Made by a program: the position numbers and the translations under genes. From Streptomyces barkulensis (GTDB taxonomy: Bacteria > Actinomycetota > Actinomycetes > Streptomycetales > Streptomycetaceae): a stretch of 64,000 bases of DNA. Positions 15,287 through 24,044 of this stretch are shown one piece after another; positions within the stretch are counted from its first letter, which is position 1, and each line of letters starts with the position of its first letter. The notes under the pieces are model-generated. The model was given only the letters and a program-made list of their open reading frames with translations, was not told where the DNA came from and did not search any database. Location: contig NZ_PGSG01000087.1 of the NCBI RefSeq assembly GCF_002843305.1, positions 62,001 to 126,000 on the forward strand, written 5' to 3'.

Positions 15287-16377
15287 CCGGGCACGAGTAC
15301 ATCAAACGGCTGGCCGGCGACCGGCGCGTCTCCCGTGACCCGAGGCGGCACTGGCCGGAGCTGGAGCGAATACCCCAGGACTGGTCGCTGAACGTGTGGG
15401 TGCGGGTGGTCAGCGCCTTCACCAGCTACGGCGCCGAGCACCGCCGGCTGCGCGACATGATCGCCCCCTCCTTCACGCCCCGCCGCACCGAGGCGCTGCG
15501 CCCCCGCGTCCAGGAGATCGTCGACGGACTGATCACCTCCCTGGAGGCCTCCGATCCGGGTGAGGCGGTCGATCTGCGCGCGAAGTTCGCCTACATCATC
15601 CCCAACGAGGTGATCTGCGAGCTGTTCGGCGTCCCCGCCGACATGCGCGCCTGGACCCGGCGGGTCATGGACGCCGTCCTGAACACCGGCGCCTCCCCCC
15701 AGGAGGCGCGGGCGGCCTACGCCGAGATGTGGGCCTGCATGCGCGCGCTCGCGGACGTCAAGCGCGTCCGGCCGGGCGACGACATGACCACCGAGCTGAT
15801 CGCCGCCCGCGACGGTGACTTCGCCTTCGACGAGGACCAGTTGATCAGCACCCTCGTGCTGATGATCGGCGCGGGCAGCGAGACGGCCGTCAACCTGATC
15901 GCCAAGGCCGTCCACGCCCTGATCACCCGGCCCGGCCAGCTCGCCCTGGTGCGGGAGGGGAGGGCGACCTGGGACGACGTGATCGAGGAGACGCTGCGCG
16001 TCGAGGGCCCGATCATGCACATGCCCCTGCGCTACGCGGTGGAGGACATCGACCTCGACGGCGTGCTGATCCGCAGGGGCGAGCCAATCATCCTCGCCTT
16101 CGGAGCCGCGGGCCGCGATCCCGCCCTCCACGGCGAGGACGCCGGCGCCTTCGATCTCACCCGCACCGAGCGGGAGCACCTGGCGTTCGGCTACGGCGTC
16201 CACTTCTGCCTGGGCGCGCCCCTGGCCCGCATGGAGGCGGCCATCGCGCTCCCGGCCCTCTTCGAGCGATTCCCCGACATCCGGCCGGCCGCCGGGGTGG
16301 ACGGGCCCGTGCCCCAGGCGTCGTTCATCGCCAACGGCCACCAGTCCCTGCCGGTCCACCTCAAGCCCGTTTCCTGA
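15157..16377 (+). CDS. Conservon cytochrome P450 (CYP154-like)
   Basis: 406 residues, a standard bacterial class I P450. I-helix LMIGAGSETAVNLIA, K-helix ExxR in EETLRVEGP, and heme loop HLAFGYGVHFCLGAPLARME with the thiolate cysteine are all intact, in contrast to the P450 just upstream. ATG 15157 follows GGAGG (9-nt spacing) inside the tail of the first P450 gene. Pairing with a CYP157-like partner in a conservon points to CYP154. Soluble; needs ferredoxin partners encoded elsewhere. The substrate is unknown; oxidation of a signal molecule or secondary metabolite under conservon control is inference. Confidence 0.92.
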   Translation: MESPDIPVLDPTGRDLHGEAARLRAQGPATRVELPGGVVAWSVTGHEYIKRLAGDRRVSRDPRRHWPELERIPQDWSLNVWVRVVSAFTSYGAEHRRLRDMIAPSFTPRRTEALRPRVQEIVDGLITSLEASDPGEAVDLRAKFAYIIPNEVICELFGVPADMRAWTRRVMDAVLNTGASPQEARAAYAEMWACMRALADVKRVRPGDDMTTELIAARDGDFAFDEDQLISTLVLMIGAGSETAVNLIAKAVHALITRPGQLALVREGRATWDDVIEETLRVEGPIMHMPLRYAVEDIDLDGVLIRRGEPIILAFGAAGRDPALHGEDAGAFDLTRTEREHLAFGYGVHFCLGAPLARMEAAIALPALFERFPDIRPAAGVDGPVPQASFIANGHQSLPVHLKPVS

Positions 16378-16615
16378 CGCCCGTCGCGGGCCGTCGGCGC
16401 CGGTGGGCTCCATGCCCGCCGGCGTCGGCGGCGTCAGCGGTGTCAGCGCCGAAGCCGCCGTCGGAGGTGATGACCTGGCCGGTGATCCAGGCCGCCTCGT
16501 CGGTGGCGAGCCAGGCGACCAGCCGGGCCGGGGCGTCCGGCCGTCCCCAGTGCCCGCCGGGGAAGAGGGCGGCGACGCAGGCACGGGTGTCGCCGGTGGC
16601 GTAGCCGGCCGTCAC
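16361..16615 (-). pseudogene. C-terminal remnant of a short-chain dehydrogenase
   Basis: An 84-codon frame whose centre reads FPGGHWGRPDAPARL, then WITGQVITSDGGFGAD: the conserved end of SDR oxidoreductases (the xxWITGQxxxxDGG block). The Rossmann TGxxxGIG and the YxxxK active site are absent; upstream lies sbcC with no space for them. The last 30 codons run antisense to the P450 end and are Arg-rich. A GTG at 16615 overlaps the sbcC stop (GTGA), so it might still be translated, but it cannot be an active enzyme. Confidence 0.65.
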
Positions 16616-19600
16616 CCGGTTTTCGGCACCCGGTGGCGGACGGCGGAGCCGGAGCGGGTCTTGACCACCTCCAGCTGTGCCGGGATGCGCCGGCGCAGAT
16701 CGGCGACGTGACTGACGATGCCGACGCTGCGGTCGCGTTCGCGCAGGGAGTCAAGGACGTCCAGCACCTCGTCCAGGGTCTGGTCGTCCAGGCTGCCGAA
16801 CCCCTCGTCGATGAAGAGGGTGTCCAGGCGCAGCCCGCCCGCCTCCTCGCAGACCACGTCGGCCAGGCCGAGGGCGAGGGCGAGGGAGGCGAAGAAGGAC
16901 TCGCCGCCCGAGAGGGTGGCGGTGTCGCGCTCGTTGCCCGTCCAGGCGTCGATCACGTGCAGGCCGAGCCCGGAGCGGCCTCGGCCGGAGGTGCGCGCGT
17001 CGGAGTGGACGAGGGTGTAGCGGCCCGCGGACATGTGCGCCAGGCGGGCGCTGGCCGCGGCGGCGACCTGCTCCAGACGGGCGGCCAGCACATAGGACTC
17101 CAGCCGCATCCGGTGCTCGTTCTGCGCCGACGTGCCGGCGGTGAGAGCCGCCAGCCGGGCTACGCGGTCGTACTCCTCGCGCAGCGGGGCGAGTTCCCGG
17201 GTGTCGGCCAGGGCATGGGCGGAGAGCCTGTCGAGCTGCTCGCAGCGGGTGCGGGCCTCGGCGTGGGCGGCGGAGGCGGCGTTCAGCCGTGCCACGGCCG
17301 CCGCCGACGCGGCCTCGGCCCCGGCGGTGCCGGCCGGTTCGGAACCGGCCGGTTCGAGGCACTCGGGTGTGAGGTCCTCGGGGGTGAGGTCCGCCAGTTC
17401 GGGGGCGGCCAGTTCGGCCGCGACGGCCGCCTCCTCGGCCTGCCACTCGTCGATGCGGCGTTGCAGCAGGCGCTGCTCGTCGCCGGTGAGCCGGGCGCCG
17501 GCGGCGGCCCGCGGGGTGTCGAACCCGGCGCGCCAGACGGCGTCCGCGAGCCGGGCGTCGGCCTCCTTCAGCCGCAGTGCGGCGGCCCCGGCGGCGGCCG
17601 CGGCCTCGGCGGCACCGGCCAGCCGCCGTGCCAGGCGCTCCAGTTCGGCCGCCCGGTGGGCGACGGAGGGGGCCTCCCCCCGGGCGCGGGCCACCTGCTC
17701 GGCCAGCTCGTCCCGCTCCCCCAGCAGCGCCTCGCGCCGGGAGACGCGGGAGGCGGTGCGCCGTTCGGTCTCCCGCCGGACGGCCAGGCGGGCGTCGTGC
17801 TCGCGGACGGCGCGCTCCAGGGCGGCTCGGGCGTCCCACACGCCGGAGGCCGCCTGCCGGGCGGCGGCATGGTCGTCCTCCAGCGCGGCGACCCGCTCGG
17901 CGAGTTCGGCCGCGGGCGTCCCGCCCGCCTCCTCGTCCGCCGCGGCCAGCCGGTCGCGTATGGACTCCAGCCGCTGCTCGGCCCGCCGCCGAAGGTCCTC
18001 CGCCCGCTGGTAGCCGGCCAGGGCGCTCTCCTCGGCGCTCCGGTCCGCGTGCCCGCTCCCGGGACGGGCCGGATCGGGGTGTTCGCGGGAGCCGCACACC
18101 GCGCACGGCTCACCCTCCTCCAGCCCGGCGGCGAGCTCGGCCGCGATACCGCGCAGGCGCCGCTCCTTGACCTCCAGCCAGTGCTCCTTGGCGGTCAGGG
18201 CCCGCTCGAGAGCGGCCGACAGTTCGGCGCCGGCCGCTTCCCGCTCGGCGGTGAGGACGTCGCGGCGGCGGGCGGCGTCCAGGGCGCGCCGCAGGCCGTC
18301 CAGCCGCCGGGCGAGCTGCTCGGCCAGGGGCGCGGCCTCCGCGGCGGCGTCCACGTTCCGCTGGTGGGCGGCGCGGGCGGCCTCCCACCCTTCCAGCCAC
18401 TCCTCCGCCTCGCGCAGCGCTTCCTCGTCCGAACCCGACTCCCGCTCCAGCCGGGTGAGTTCGTCGTCGAGCCGGGCGACGCGCTCCTCGGCTCGCCGGG
18501 CGGCCTCCAGTGCGCCCAGCTCCCGGCGGGTGGCGCGTTCCAGGTCCGCCAGTCGCTCGGCGGGGGCCTGCGCCGCCTCGCCGGGCAGTCCGGCGCGGGC
18601 CCGCTCCTCGGCGTACGCGGCGTCGCGGCTCTCGGCCTCGGCCTCCTCGCGCAGGGCGAGGGCGGGGGCGACGGTGTCGGCGGCGCGGGCCCGCTCCAGC
18701 CGGGCGCGGTCGGCGCGGTGCTCCTCCTCCCGCGCGGCCAGCTCCCCGGCGCGCCGCCGGGCCTGCGCGTACCGCCTGCGCCGCCGTTCCAGCTCGCGCG
18801 CCTCGTCCAGCCGCCGCCGGGCGCCGGTGTGGGCCTCTTCGGCCAGGCGCAGGGCCGAGGCGGCGGCGTCCAGCCGTTCGCGGGCCAGGGCTCTGGCGGG
18901 CGCGGCCCACCCGAGTACGGCGTCGGCCAGGCCGAGGTCGCCGGGGGAGAGCTCGGCGAAGGGGTCGCCGTCCGCTCCGGTACCCGGCGCGGCGCCCGGT
19001 TCGGTGGCGTCTCCGGCCGCCTGCCGCATGCGGTGGGCCAGGGCGAGCAGCCGCTCGTCGCCGTCGCGCACCCGGCGCTGCGCGGCGGTGCGCAGCTCGG
19101 CCAGGTGCTGTTCGACGGCGGCGAAGCGGTGGGTGTCGAACAGGCGGCCCAGCAGTTTCGCGCGCTCCTCCGCGCCGGCCCGCAGAAAGCGCGCGAAGTC
19201 GCCCTGCGGCAGCAGCACCACCTGGCAGAACTGCTCGCGGCTCATGCCCAGCAACTGGGCCAGTTCCTCTCCGATCTCCTGGTGGGAGCGGCTGAGCGCC
19301 TTCCAGGTGCCGGCCGCGGCGTCGTACTCGCGCAGCCAGGACTGGGCCTTGTCGGTGGTCATGCCGGTGCCGCGCTTCTTGGGGCGCCGCTGCTCGGGCT
19401 GCCGGGTGATCTCCAGCCGCCGCCCGCCGACGGTCAGGTCCAAAACCACCTCGGTGCGGGTGCCGGGGTCGGCGTGGTCGCTGCGCAGCCTGGCGGGGCC
19501 GGAGGTCTGGCGGGCGCCGGGCACCCCGCCGTACAGGGCGTAGCAGACGGCGTCCAGCACGGAGGTCTTGCCCGCGCCGGTGGGTCCGTGCAGCAGGAAC

Positions 19601-19689
19601 AGCCCGGCGGCGGACAGCTCGTCGAAGTCGATCTCCTGGGTGTCGCCGAAGGGCCCGAAGGCGGTGACGGCGAGCCGGTGCAGTCTCAT
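16612..19689 (-). CDS. sbcC: Exonuclease subunit SbcC (Rad50-like SMC ATPase)
   Basis: 1025 residues. The N-terminal AFGPFGDTQEIDFDEL and Walker A GPTGAGKTSVLDAV, a long Arg/Glu/Ala-rich coiled coil interrupted in the middle by the zinc-hook CxxC (CAVCGSREHPDPARPG), the ABC signature TLSGGESFFASLALALGLA, and Walker B LFIDEGFGSLD near residue 960 give the full SMC layout. With SbcD it forms an ATP-dependent dsDNA exonuclease/endonuclease that cleaves hairpins and protein-blocked ends, which is relevant in a genome this rich in perfect inverted repeats. ATG 19689 overlaps the sbcD stop (ATGA), so the subunits are co-translated. Confidence 0.96.
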   Translation of the reverse strand: MRLHRLAVTAFGPFGDTQEIDFDELSAAGLFLLHGPTGAGKTSVLDAVCYALYGGVPGARQTSGPARLRSDHADPGTRTEVVLDLTVGGRRLEITRQPEQRRPKKRGTGMTTDKAQSWLREYDAAAGTWKALSRSHQEIGEELAQLLGMSREQFCQVVLLPQGDFARFLRAGAEERAKLLGRLFDTHRFAAVEQHLAELRTAAQRRVRDGDERLLALAHRMRQAAGDATEPGAAPGTGADGDPFAELSPGDLGLADAVLGWAAPARALARERLDAAASALRLAEEAHTGARRRLDEARELERRRRRYAQARRRAGELAAREEEHRADRARLERARAADTVAPALALREEAEAESRDAAYAEERARAGLPGEAAQAPAERLADLERATRRELGALEAARRAEERVARLDDELTRLERESGSDEEALREAEEWLEGWEAARAAHQRNVDAAAEAAPLAEQLARRLDGLRRALDAARRRDVLTAEREAAGAELSAALERALTAKEHWLEVKERRLRGIAAELAAGLEEGEPCAVCGSREHPDPARPGSGHADRSAEESALAGYQRAEDLRRRAEQRLESIRDRLAAADEEAGGTPAAELAERVAALEDDHAAARQAASGVWDARAALERAVREHDARLAVRRETERRTASRVSRREALLGERDELAEQVARARGEAPSVAHRAAELERLARRLAGAAEAAAAAGAAALRLKEADARLADAVWRAGFDTPRAAAGARLTGDEQRLLQRRIDEWQAEEAAVAAELAAPELADLTPEDLTPECLEPAGSEPAGTAGAEAASAAAVARLNAASAAHAEARTRCEQLDRLSAHALADTRELAPLREEYDRVARLAALTAGTSAQNEHRMRLESYVLAARLEQVAAAASARLAHMSAGRYTLVHSDARTSGRGRSGLGLHVIDAWTGNERDTATLSGGESFFASLALALGLADVVCEEAGGLRLDTLFIDEGFGSLDDQTLDEVLDVLDSLRERDRSVGIVSHVADLRRRIPAQLEVVKTRSGSAVRHRVPKTG

Positions 19690-20852
19690 CGGGGCGCCTC
19701 CGTGCGGGCCTCGTCGGCGCGTACGGCGTCCAGGGCCGCGCTCAGCAGGGCCCGTTCGTCTCCGTCGGGTTCCGCTCCGCCGCGGACGTGGGCGACGAAG
19801 TCCTCGGCGATCTCCTGGTCGGTGCGGTCGCGCAGCCGGCGCCCGTAGGAGGCGAGGGGACCCTGCTCGGTGCGCTCGGGGTCGAAGACGAGGGTGAGGA
19901 CGTGGGGGAAGCGGGCGGCGAGCCGGGCCATCGGCTCGCGCGGGCGGACGGGGTCGGTGAGGGTGGCCTCGACCCAGGCCTGCTCGTGGCGCTCCAGCGC
20001 GGGGTCGGCGAGCAGTTCCTCCAGCGTCCCGCGGATACGCGCCAGCGGGCGCGGCACCGGGCAGTCGATCCGCTCGGCCGCCACCTCCCCGCGCGGCCCG
20101 AGGTCGACCAGCCACACCGACTTGCGGTGGTGGGTCTCGGAGAAGGAGTAGGCCAGCGGCGATCCGCAGTAGCGGATCCGCTCGGTGAGGGTCTGGCAGC
20201 CGTGGAGGTGGCCCAGCGCCGCGTAGTCGGCGCCCTCGAAGACGGAGGCCGGGACGGAGGCGACGCCGCCCACGGTGATGTCGCGCTCGCTGTCGGAGGG
20301 CTCGCCCCCGGTGACGAAGGCGTGGGCGAGGACGACCGAGCGGGTCCCGGCGGGGCGGGCGGCCAGGTCGGCGCGCACCCGGTCCATGGCGGCGCCCAGC
20401 ACCGCCGCGTGCCCGGCCCGCTCCACCCCGAAGTGGTCCTTGACCAGGGCCGGCTCCAGGTAGGGCAGACCGTAGAACGCCACCTCGCCGTGGACGTCGG
20501 ACAGCAGGACGGGGGTGGCGCAGCCGGCGGGGTCGGTGCGCAGATGGATGCCCGCCCGCTCGATGAGCCCGGCGGCCACCCCCAGCCGGCGGGCCGAGTC
20601 GTGGTTGCCGGAGATCATGACCGTCGGCACACCGAGGTCCGCCAGACGGTGCAGGGTGTCGTCGAAGAGTTCGACGGCGGCCAGCGGCGGCACCGCCCGG
20701 TCGTAGACGTCCCCGGCGACGAGGACGGCGTCGACGCGCTCGGTGCGCACCACCTCCACCAGGTGGTCGACGAAGGCCTCCTGGGCGGACAGCAGGCTCA
20801 CCCGGTGGAAGCTCCGGCCCAGGTGCCAGTCGGAGGTGTGCAGCAGTCTCAA
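19686..20852 (-). CDS. sbcD: Exonuclease subunit SbcD (Mre11-like nuclease)
   Basis: 388 residues, calcineurin-like metallophosphoesterase. LLHTSDWHLGRSF, LVAGDVYDRAVPP, ISGNHDSARRL, VLAHAFVTGG and LGHLHGCQ contain the five phosphoesterase motifs with their Asp/His/Asn metal ligands. The likely start is TTG 20852 (LRLLHTSDW), with GGAG exactly 7 nt upstream; longer frames to 21047 are Arg/Pro-rich non-family sequence. Operon with sbcC. The upstream region is open on the minus strand with no nearby gene, so its promoter is probably just before 20860. Confidence 0.95.
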   Translation of the reverse strand: MRLLHTSDWHLGRSFHRVSLLSAQEAFVDHLVEVVRTERVDAVLVAGDVYDRAVPPLAAVELFDDTLHRLADLGVPTVMISGNHDSARRLGVAAGLIERAGIHLRTDPAGCATPVLLSDVHGEVAFYGLPYLEPALVKDHFGVERAGHAAVLGAAMDRVRADLAARPAGTRSVVLAHAFVTGGEPSDSERDITVGGVASVPASVFEGADYAALGHLHGCQTLTERIRYCGSPLAYSFSETHHRKSVWLVDLGPRGEVAAERIDCPVPRPLARIRGTLEELLADPALERHEQAWVEATLTDPVRPREPMARLAARFPHVLTLVFDPERTEQGPLASYGRRLRDRTDQEIAEDFVAHVRGGAEPDGDERALLSAALDAVRADEARTEAPR

Positions 20853-21118
20853 GATCCGGCTCCGCCCCGCAACGTCTGTCCCTCTCCTCGCCCCCGTCGG
20901 CCGCCCTCGGATTCTCGCATGATCCGTTCGGCGGAGTGCCCCGGACGGGCGAATCGGGCGGACCGGGGCGCCCGGCGGACCGGACGGCCGCACCCGGCTC
21001 GCGGGCGCGCTCGCGGCGCCGGGGAGCCCGCGGGGGCCGCCTGCCATGATGTGCTCCTTCGCGCTTGCTTGCGTGCTTGCGTGCTTCGAGTGGGGGATCC
21101 GAGTTGGGGGGAGAGACG

Positions 21119-21844
21119 GTGAGCCGGTTCCGTTACGCGGTGGGGGAGTTGGCGGCGGCGCAGAAGCCGGCCAAGGGGGTGTCGCTGTACTCGCGGTACG
21201 TCAACCGGCCCGCCGGCCGGTTACTGGCCGCCGCGGCCTACCGCGCGCGGATGTCGCCCAACCAGGTCACGGCGGTCAGCGCGGTGTTCACGTTCACGGG
21301 GGTGGCGCTGATCGCCCTGCTGCCGCCTTCCCACGGTCTGGCGCTGGGGGTGTTCGCCGCGCTGGTGACCGGCTTCGCGCTGGACTCGGCCGACGGGCAG
21401 CTCGCCCGGCTGACGCGGCGGGGCAGCCCGGCCGGGGAGTGGCTGGACCATGTGGTGGACTGCGCGAAGATGCTCGCGCTCCACACGGCGGTGCTTGTCT
21501 GCTTCCACCGTCACTTCGGATTCTCCGACCCGGTGTATCTGCTCATCCCGCTCGCCTTCCAGTTCGCCGCCGTGACGGTCTTCTTCGGCGGCGTCCTCAC
21601 CGAGCAGCTGAAGCGGAACGCGGCGGGCTCCGGGGCAGGGGCGCCCGCGGCCTCCGCGCCCTCCGCGCTCCGCTCGGTGGCGCTGCTGCCGGTGGACTAC
21701 GGGCTGTTGTGCGCGGTCTTCCTCTTCCTGGGCGACCGCGAGCTGTTCCTGGTGCTGTACTGCGCGCTGCTCGCCGCCCATCTGCTGTTCCTGCCGGCGT
21801 TCCTGGCCAAGTGGTACCGCGAGCTGTCGGCCCCCGCCCGCTGA
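21119..21844 (+). CDS. CDP-alcohol phosphatidyltransferase family membrane enzyme
   Basis: 241 residues with about six membrane helices. The family signature D-x2-DG-x2-AR-x8-G-x3-D-x3-D is complete: it begins DSADGQLAR at about residue 88 and ends with LDHVVD. These enzymes transfer a phospho-alcohol from a CDP-alcohol onto an acceptor alcohol (phospholipid or polymer synthesis). GTG 21119 follows GGGGAGAGAC. An in-frame earlier start at 21065 would add a Cys-rich leader with no support. It converges with a cytidylyltransferase gene (21952-22380) that could make its CDP-linked donor, and both border the exopolysaccharide locus; the functional link is inference. Confidence 0.88.
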   Translation: MSRFRYAVGELAAAQKPAKGVSLYSRYVNRPAGRLLAAAAYRARMSPNQVTAVSAVFTFTGVALIALLPPSHGLALGVFAALVTGFALDSADGQLARLTRRGSPAGEWLDHVVDCAKMLALHTAVLVCFHRHFGFSDPVYLLIPLAFQFAAVTVFFGGVLTEQLKRNAAGSGAGAPAASAPSALRSVALLPVDYGLLCAVFLFLGDRELFLVLYCALLAAHLLFLPAFLAKWYRELSAPAR

Positions 21845-21856
21845 CCGGCCCGCGGG

Positions 21857-21904
21857 CCGGGCGGCACAAGGACCGGGCGGCACAAGGACCGGGCGGCACA
21901 AGGA
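21857..21904. repeat. 16-bp tandem repeat, three copies
   Basis: CCGGGCGGCACAAGGA repeated exactly three times directly after the CDP-alcohol transferase stop, then a partial fourth start. Intergenic, not coding; function unknown. Confidence 0.9.
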
Positions 21905-21915
21905 CCGAGTGAGGG

Positions 21916-21949
21916 CCGCCGGAGCGACGGCGCCGCGTCGCTCCGGCGG
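21916..21949. terminator. Bidirectional hairpin terminator
   Basis: Perfect 14-bp stem (CCGCCGGAGCGACG and complement) with a 6-nt loop between the convergent genes ending at 21844 and 21952. It can serve both strands. Confidence 0.7.
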
Positions 21950-21951
21950 GC

Positions 21952-22380
21952 TCAGGCCGACTCGACCAGCCCGTCGAGCGCCCGCCGCAGCAGGGTGCTG
22001 GAGGTGTGGACGGTGTAGGGGAAGTACACGACCTCGACCCCGACACCGGCGAAGTCGCGCTCCAGCCTCTCCCCCTTTTCCGTACCCCGCCAGTCGTCGC
22101 CCTTGAAGATGACGTCGAAGCGCACCTGCCGCCAGGTCTCCAGCTTGTCGGGCACCGTCTCCACGAACGCGGCGTCCACGAAGCGGATGCTGCGTACGAT
22201 CTCCAGCCGCTCGGTGAGCGGCACGACCGGCGACCTGCCCTTGGCCTGCCGGGCCATCTCGTCGGACACCACCCCGGCCACCAGGTAGTCGCAGCGGCTC
22301 CTGGCGTGCCGCAGGATGTTCAGGTGCCCGACGTGGAACAAGTCGTACACCCCGGGCGCGTAGCCAACTCGGTGCGTCAT
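21952..22380 (-). CDS. Cytidylyltransferase-like nucleotidyltransferase (TagD-type)
   Basis: 142 residues, the length of glycerol-3-phosphate cytidylyltransferase TagD. GYAPGVYDLFHVGHLNIL carries the nucleotide-binding HxGH motif, FKGDDWRGTEKGE the second conserved region, and PYTVHTSSTLLRRAL the closing ISSTxxR-like motif. It should activate a phospho-alcohol or phospho-sugar to its CDP (or other NDP) form. GGAGAGCGG precedes the ATG. It is 33 bp after the secreted repeat-protein gene and probably the last gene of the wzy-wzz-wzx transcript. Its possible partner, a CDP-alcohol phosphotransferase, lies convergently 108 bp away. Confidence 0.85.
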   Translation of the reverse strand: MTHRVGYAPGVYDLFHVGHLNILRHARSRCDYLVAGVVSDEMARQAKGRSPVVPLTERLEIVRSIRFVDAAFVETVPDKLETWRQVRFDVIFKGDDWRGTEKGERLERDFAGVGVEVVYFPYTVHTSSTLLRRALDGLVESA

Positions 22381-22413
22381 CCGCTCTCCTCGGCTCCTCG
22401 GCGTGCGGTCGGG

Positions 22414-23949
22414 TCAGCTGCCGGCTGTCACGTACACGGGGCCGTTGCGTCCCGAGAGGTTGGTGCCGTCGGTGACCTCCAGCGAGTAGCGGTGGGTGGC
22501 GCCGGGCTCCACGGTGTCGGTGTAGCCCATCATGGGCCGGTCCCAGTAGCGGGAGTCCTGCTCGATGGAGGTCAGGAGGACTCCGTCCCGGTAGAGCAGG
22601 TAGGTCAGGACCCCGTCGTCCCGGTCCCAGGAGGCCTTCCAGCTGAGCTCGATCTTCCCCCTGGCTCCGGTGGCGCCGCTCATCAGCGGCACCTGGGGCG
22701 CTCCGGTGTCCGGCCCGGCGGCGAAGCGGGTCAGCCCCTGCTGCGGTTCCTCGTTGACGGTGGTGAACTCCCCGCCCGTCCACAGGATCTCGTCGGCCAT
22801 GACCATGGCGCGCGGGCCGATCTGCTCGCCGATGCCGTCGTTGGTGTCGGGGAACCACGGCAGGATCGTCTCGTCGGAGATCGACTGGGCCAGCAGGTGC
22901 TGGCGGTTGCGGTGTTCGGGGAAGCCGCCGGGGGTGTCGCCGCAGTTGTGCGCGTGCGAGCCGCTGTAGAGCACGCCCCGGTGGGGCACCACGGCCTGGG
23001 TGGCGCCCAGGCAGGTGTCCTTCCACAGCATCGCTCCGTCTGAGAGCCGTCCGGCCGCGCGGCCGTCGAAGACTCCGCCGCCGGTGCCCTCGGCGCCCAG
23101 ATAGAAGTTGGTGCCGTCGTTGACCAGGGACTTCACCGCGGACTTGCGCGGGATCCAGCCGGTGAAGTGGTTGACGATCCGCCCGGTGGTCGCGTCCAGG
23201 CCGACCAGCGCGTGCACGCTGTTCAGGAGGCTGCCGTTGATGGAGGTGAACCGGCCGCCGATGATGACCTTGTTCAGGTGCGGGGCGGCGGTGATGGCGT
23301 TGACGCCGGGGATGGGGTCGTTGGAGATCGACGATCCCCGGACGGTGACGTTGAAGGGCAGCAGGGTGCTGTCGGGGGACAGGGCCGCGACGCGTTCGCG
23401 TGTCTGCCCCTGGACGGTGGTGAACTGGCCGCCGATGTAGACGGTGTCGTCGGTGACGTCGATGGCCCGCACGGTCGAGGAGACCACCGGCTTCCAGTCG
23501 GAGCCGATGGTGCAGTCGCCGGTGTTCAGGGCGGCGGTGTTGGAGCGTCCCACTCCCCCGGCGCTGCCGAAGGAGCCGCCGATGTAGAGCAGCGAGCCGT
23601 CGGGGGACGGCTTCAGGGCCCGTACGGTTTCCACACCTCCGGTGAACTCCGGTGCGCACGGGAGGGGCTCACCGGTCACCGCGTCGAAGGCGGCGAAGTT
23701 CTTCCGCGGCAGTTCGCCGGTGCCGGGCGCGGCCCCGGGCGGGCGGATGTGCTCGAAGGAGCCCCCCGCGTAGACGACGCCCCGTGCGTAGGCCAGGGCC
23801 CATACGATGCCGTCGGTCTGCCAGGTCTCCAGCGGATCGGCGGTCAGTGTGGTCTCTCCGGCGGCCTGGGCCGGGCCGGCCCCTAACGCCGTGGACGACA
23901 GGCCGAGCACAGCGGCGGCGAGCAGGGTCGTGACGGTTCTTCTGCGCAT
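22414..23949 (-). CDS. Secreted repeat (delta-60/beta-propeller-like) protein with fibronectin-like C-terminus
   Basis: 511 residues. A Sec signal peptide (MRRRTVTTLLAAAVLGLSS to AQAA) is followed by at least five repeats of the form (V/L)Y(I/A)GGxFxxxxG (VVYAGGSFEH, LLYIGGSFGS, TVYIGGQFTTVQG, VIIGGRFTSING, ILWTGGEFTTVNE), which suggests a beta-propeller. Residues about 410-505 look like a fibronectin type III domain (GKIELSWKASWDRDDGVLTYLLYRDG). Probably binds or shapes the extracellular polymer or cell surface. AGGGGGGAATCC precedes ATG 23949. It lies 95 bp after the flippase gene in the exopolysaccharide locus. No catalytic motif is seen. Confidence 0.82.
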   Translation of the reverse strand: MRRRTVTTLLAAAVLGLSSTALGAGPAQAAGETTLTADPLETWQTDGIVWALAYARGVVYAGGSFEHIRPPGAAPGTGELPRKNFAAFDAVTGEPLPCAPEFTGGVETVRALKPSPDGSLLYIGGSFGSAGGVGRSNTAALNTGDCTIGSDWKPVVSSTVRAIDVTDDTVYIGGQFTTVQGQTRERVAALSPDSTLLPFNVTVRGSSISNDPIPGVNAITAAPHLNKVIIGGRFTSINGSLLNSVHALVGLDATTGRIVNHFTGWIPRKSAVKSLVNDGTNFYLGAEGTGGGVFDGRAAGRLSDGAMLWKDTCLGATQAVVPHRGVLYSGSHAHNCGDTPGGFPEHRNRQHLLAQSISDETILPWFPDTNDGIGEQIGPRAMVMADEILWTGGEFTTVNEEPQQGLTRFAAGPDTGAPQVPLMSGATGARGKIELSWKASWDRDDGVLTYLLYRDGVLLTSIEQDSRYWDRPMMGYTDTVEPGATHRYSLEVTDGTNLSGRNGPVYVTAGS

Positions 23950-24044
23950 GGATTCCCCCCTGGAAACGCATGAGCGCGGACGGGACGAGCCGGGGTGGGG
24001 AGGGCGTCCGCGCCGGTCGGCGCACGCGGCGGCCACCCCTTGGT

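Noticed and set aside
16633..19848. 1071-codon plus-strand frame opposite sbcC
   Set aside because: Gly/Val/Leu-rich antisense of the SbcC coiled coil; no conserved motif, while SbcC has all its signatures.
21857..21904. CRISPR-like array
   Set aside because: Repeats are contiguous and only 16 bp, without spacers.
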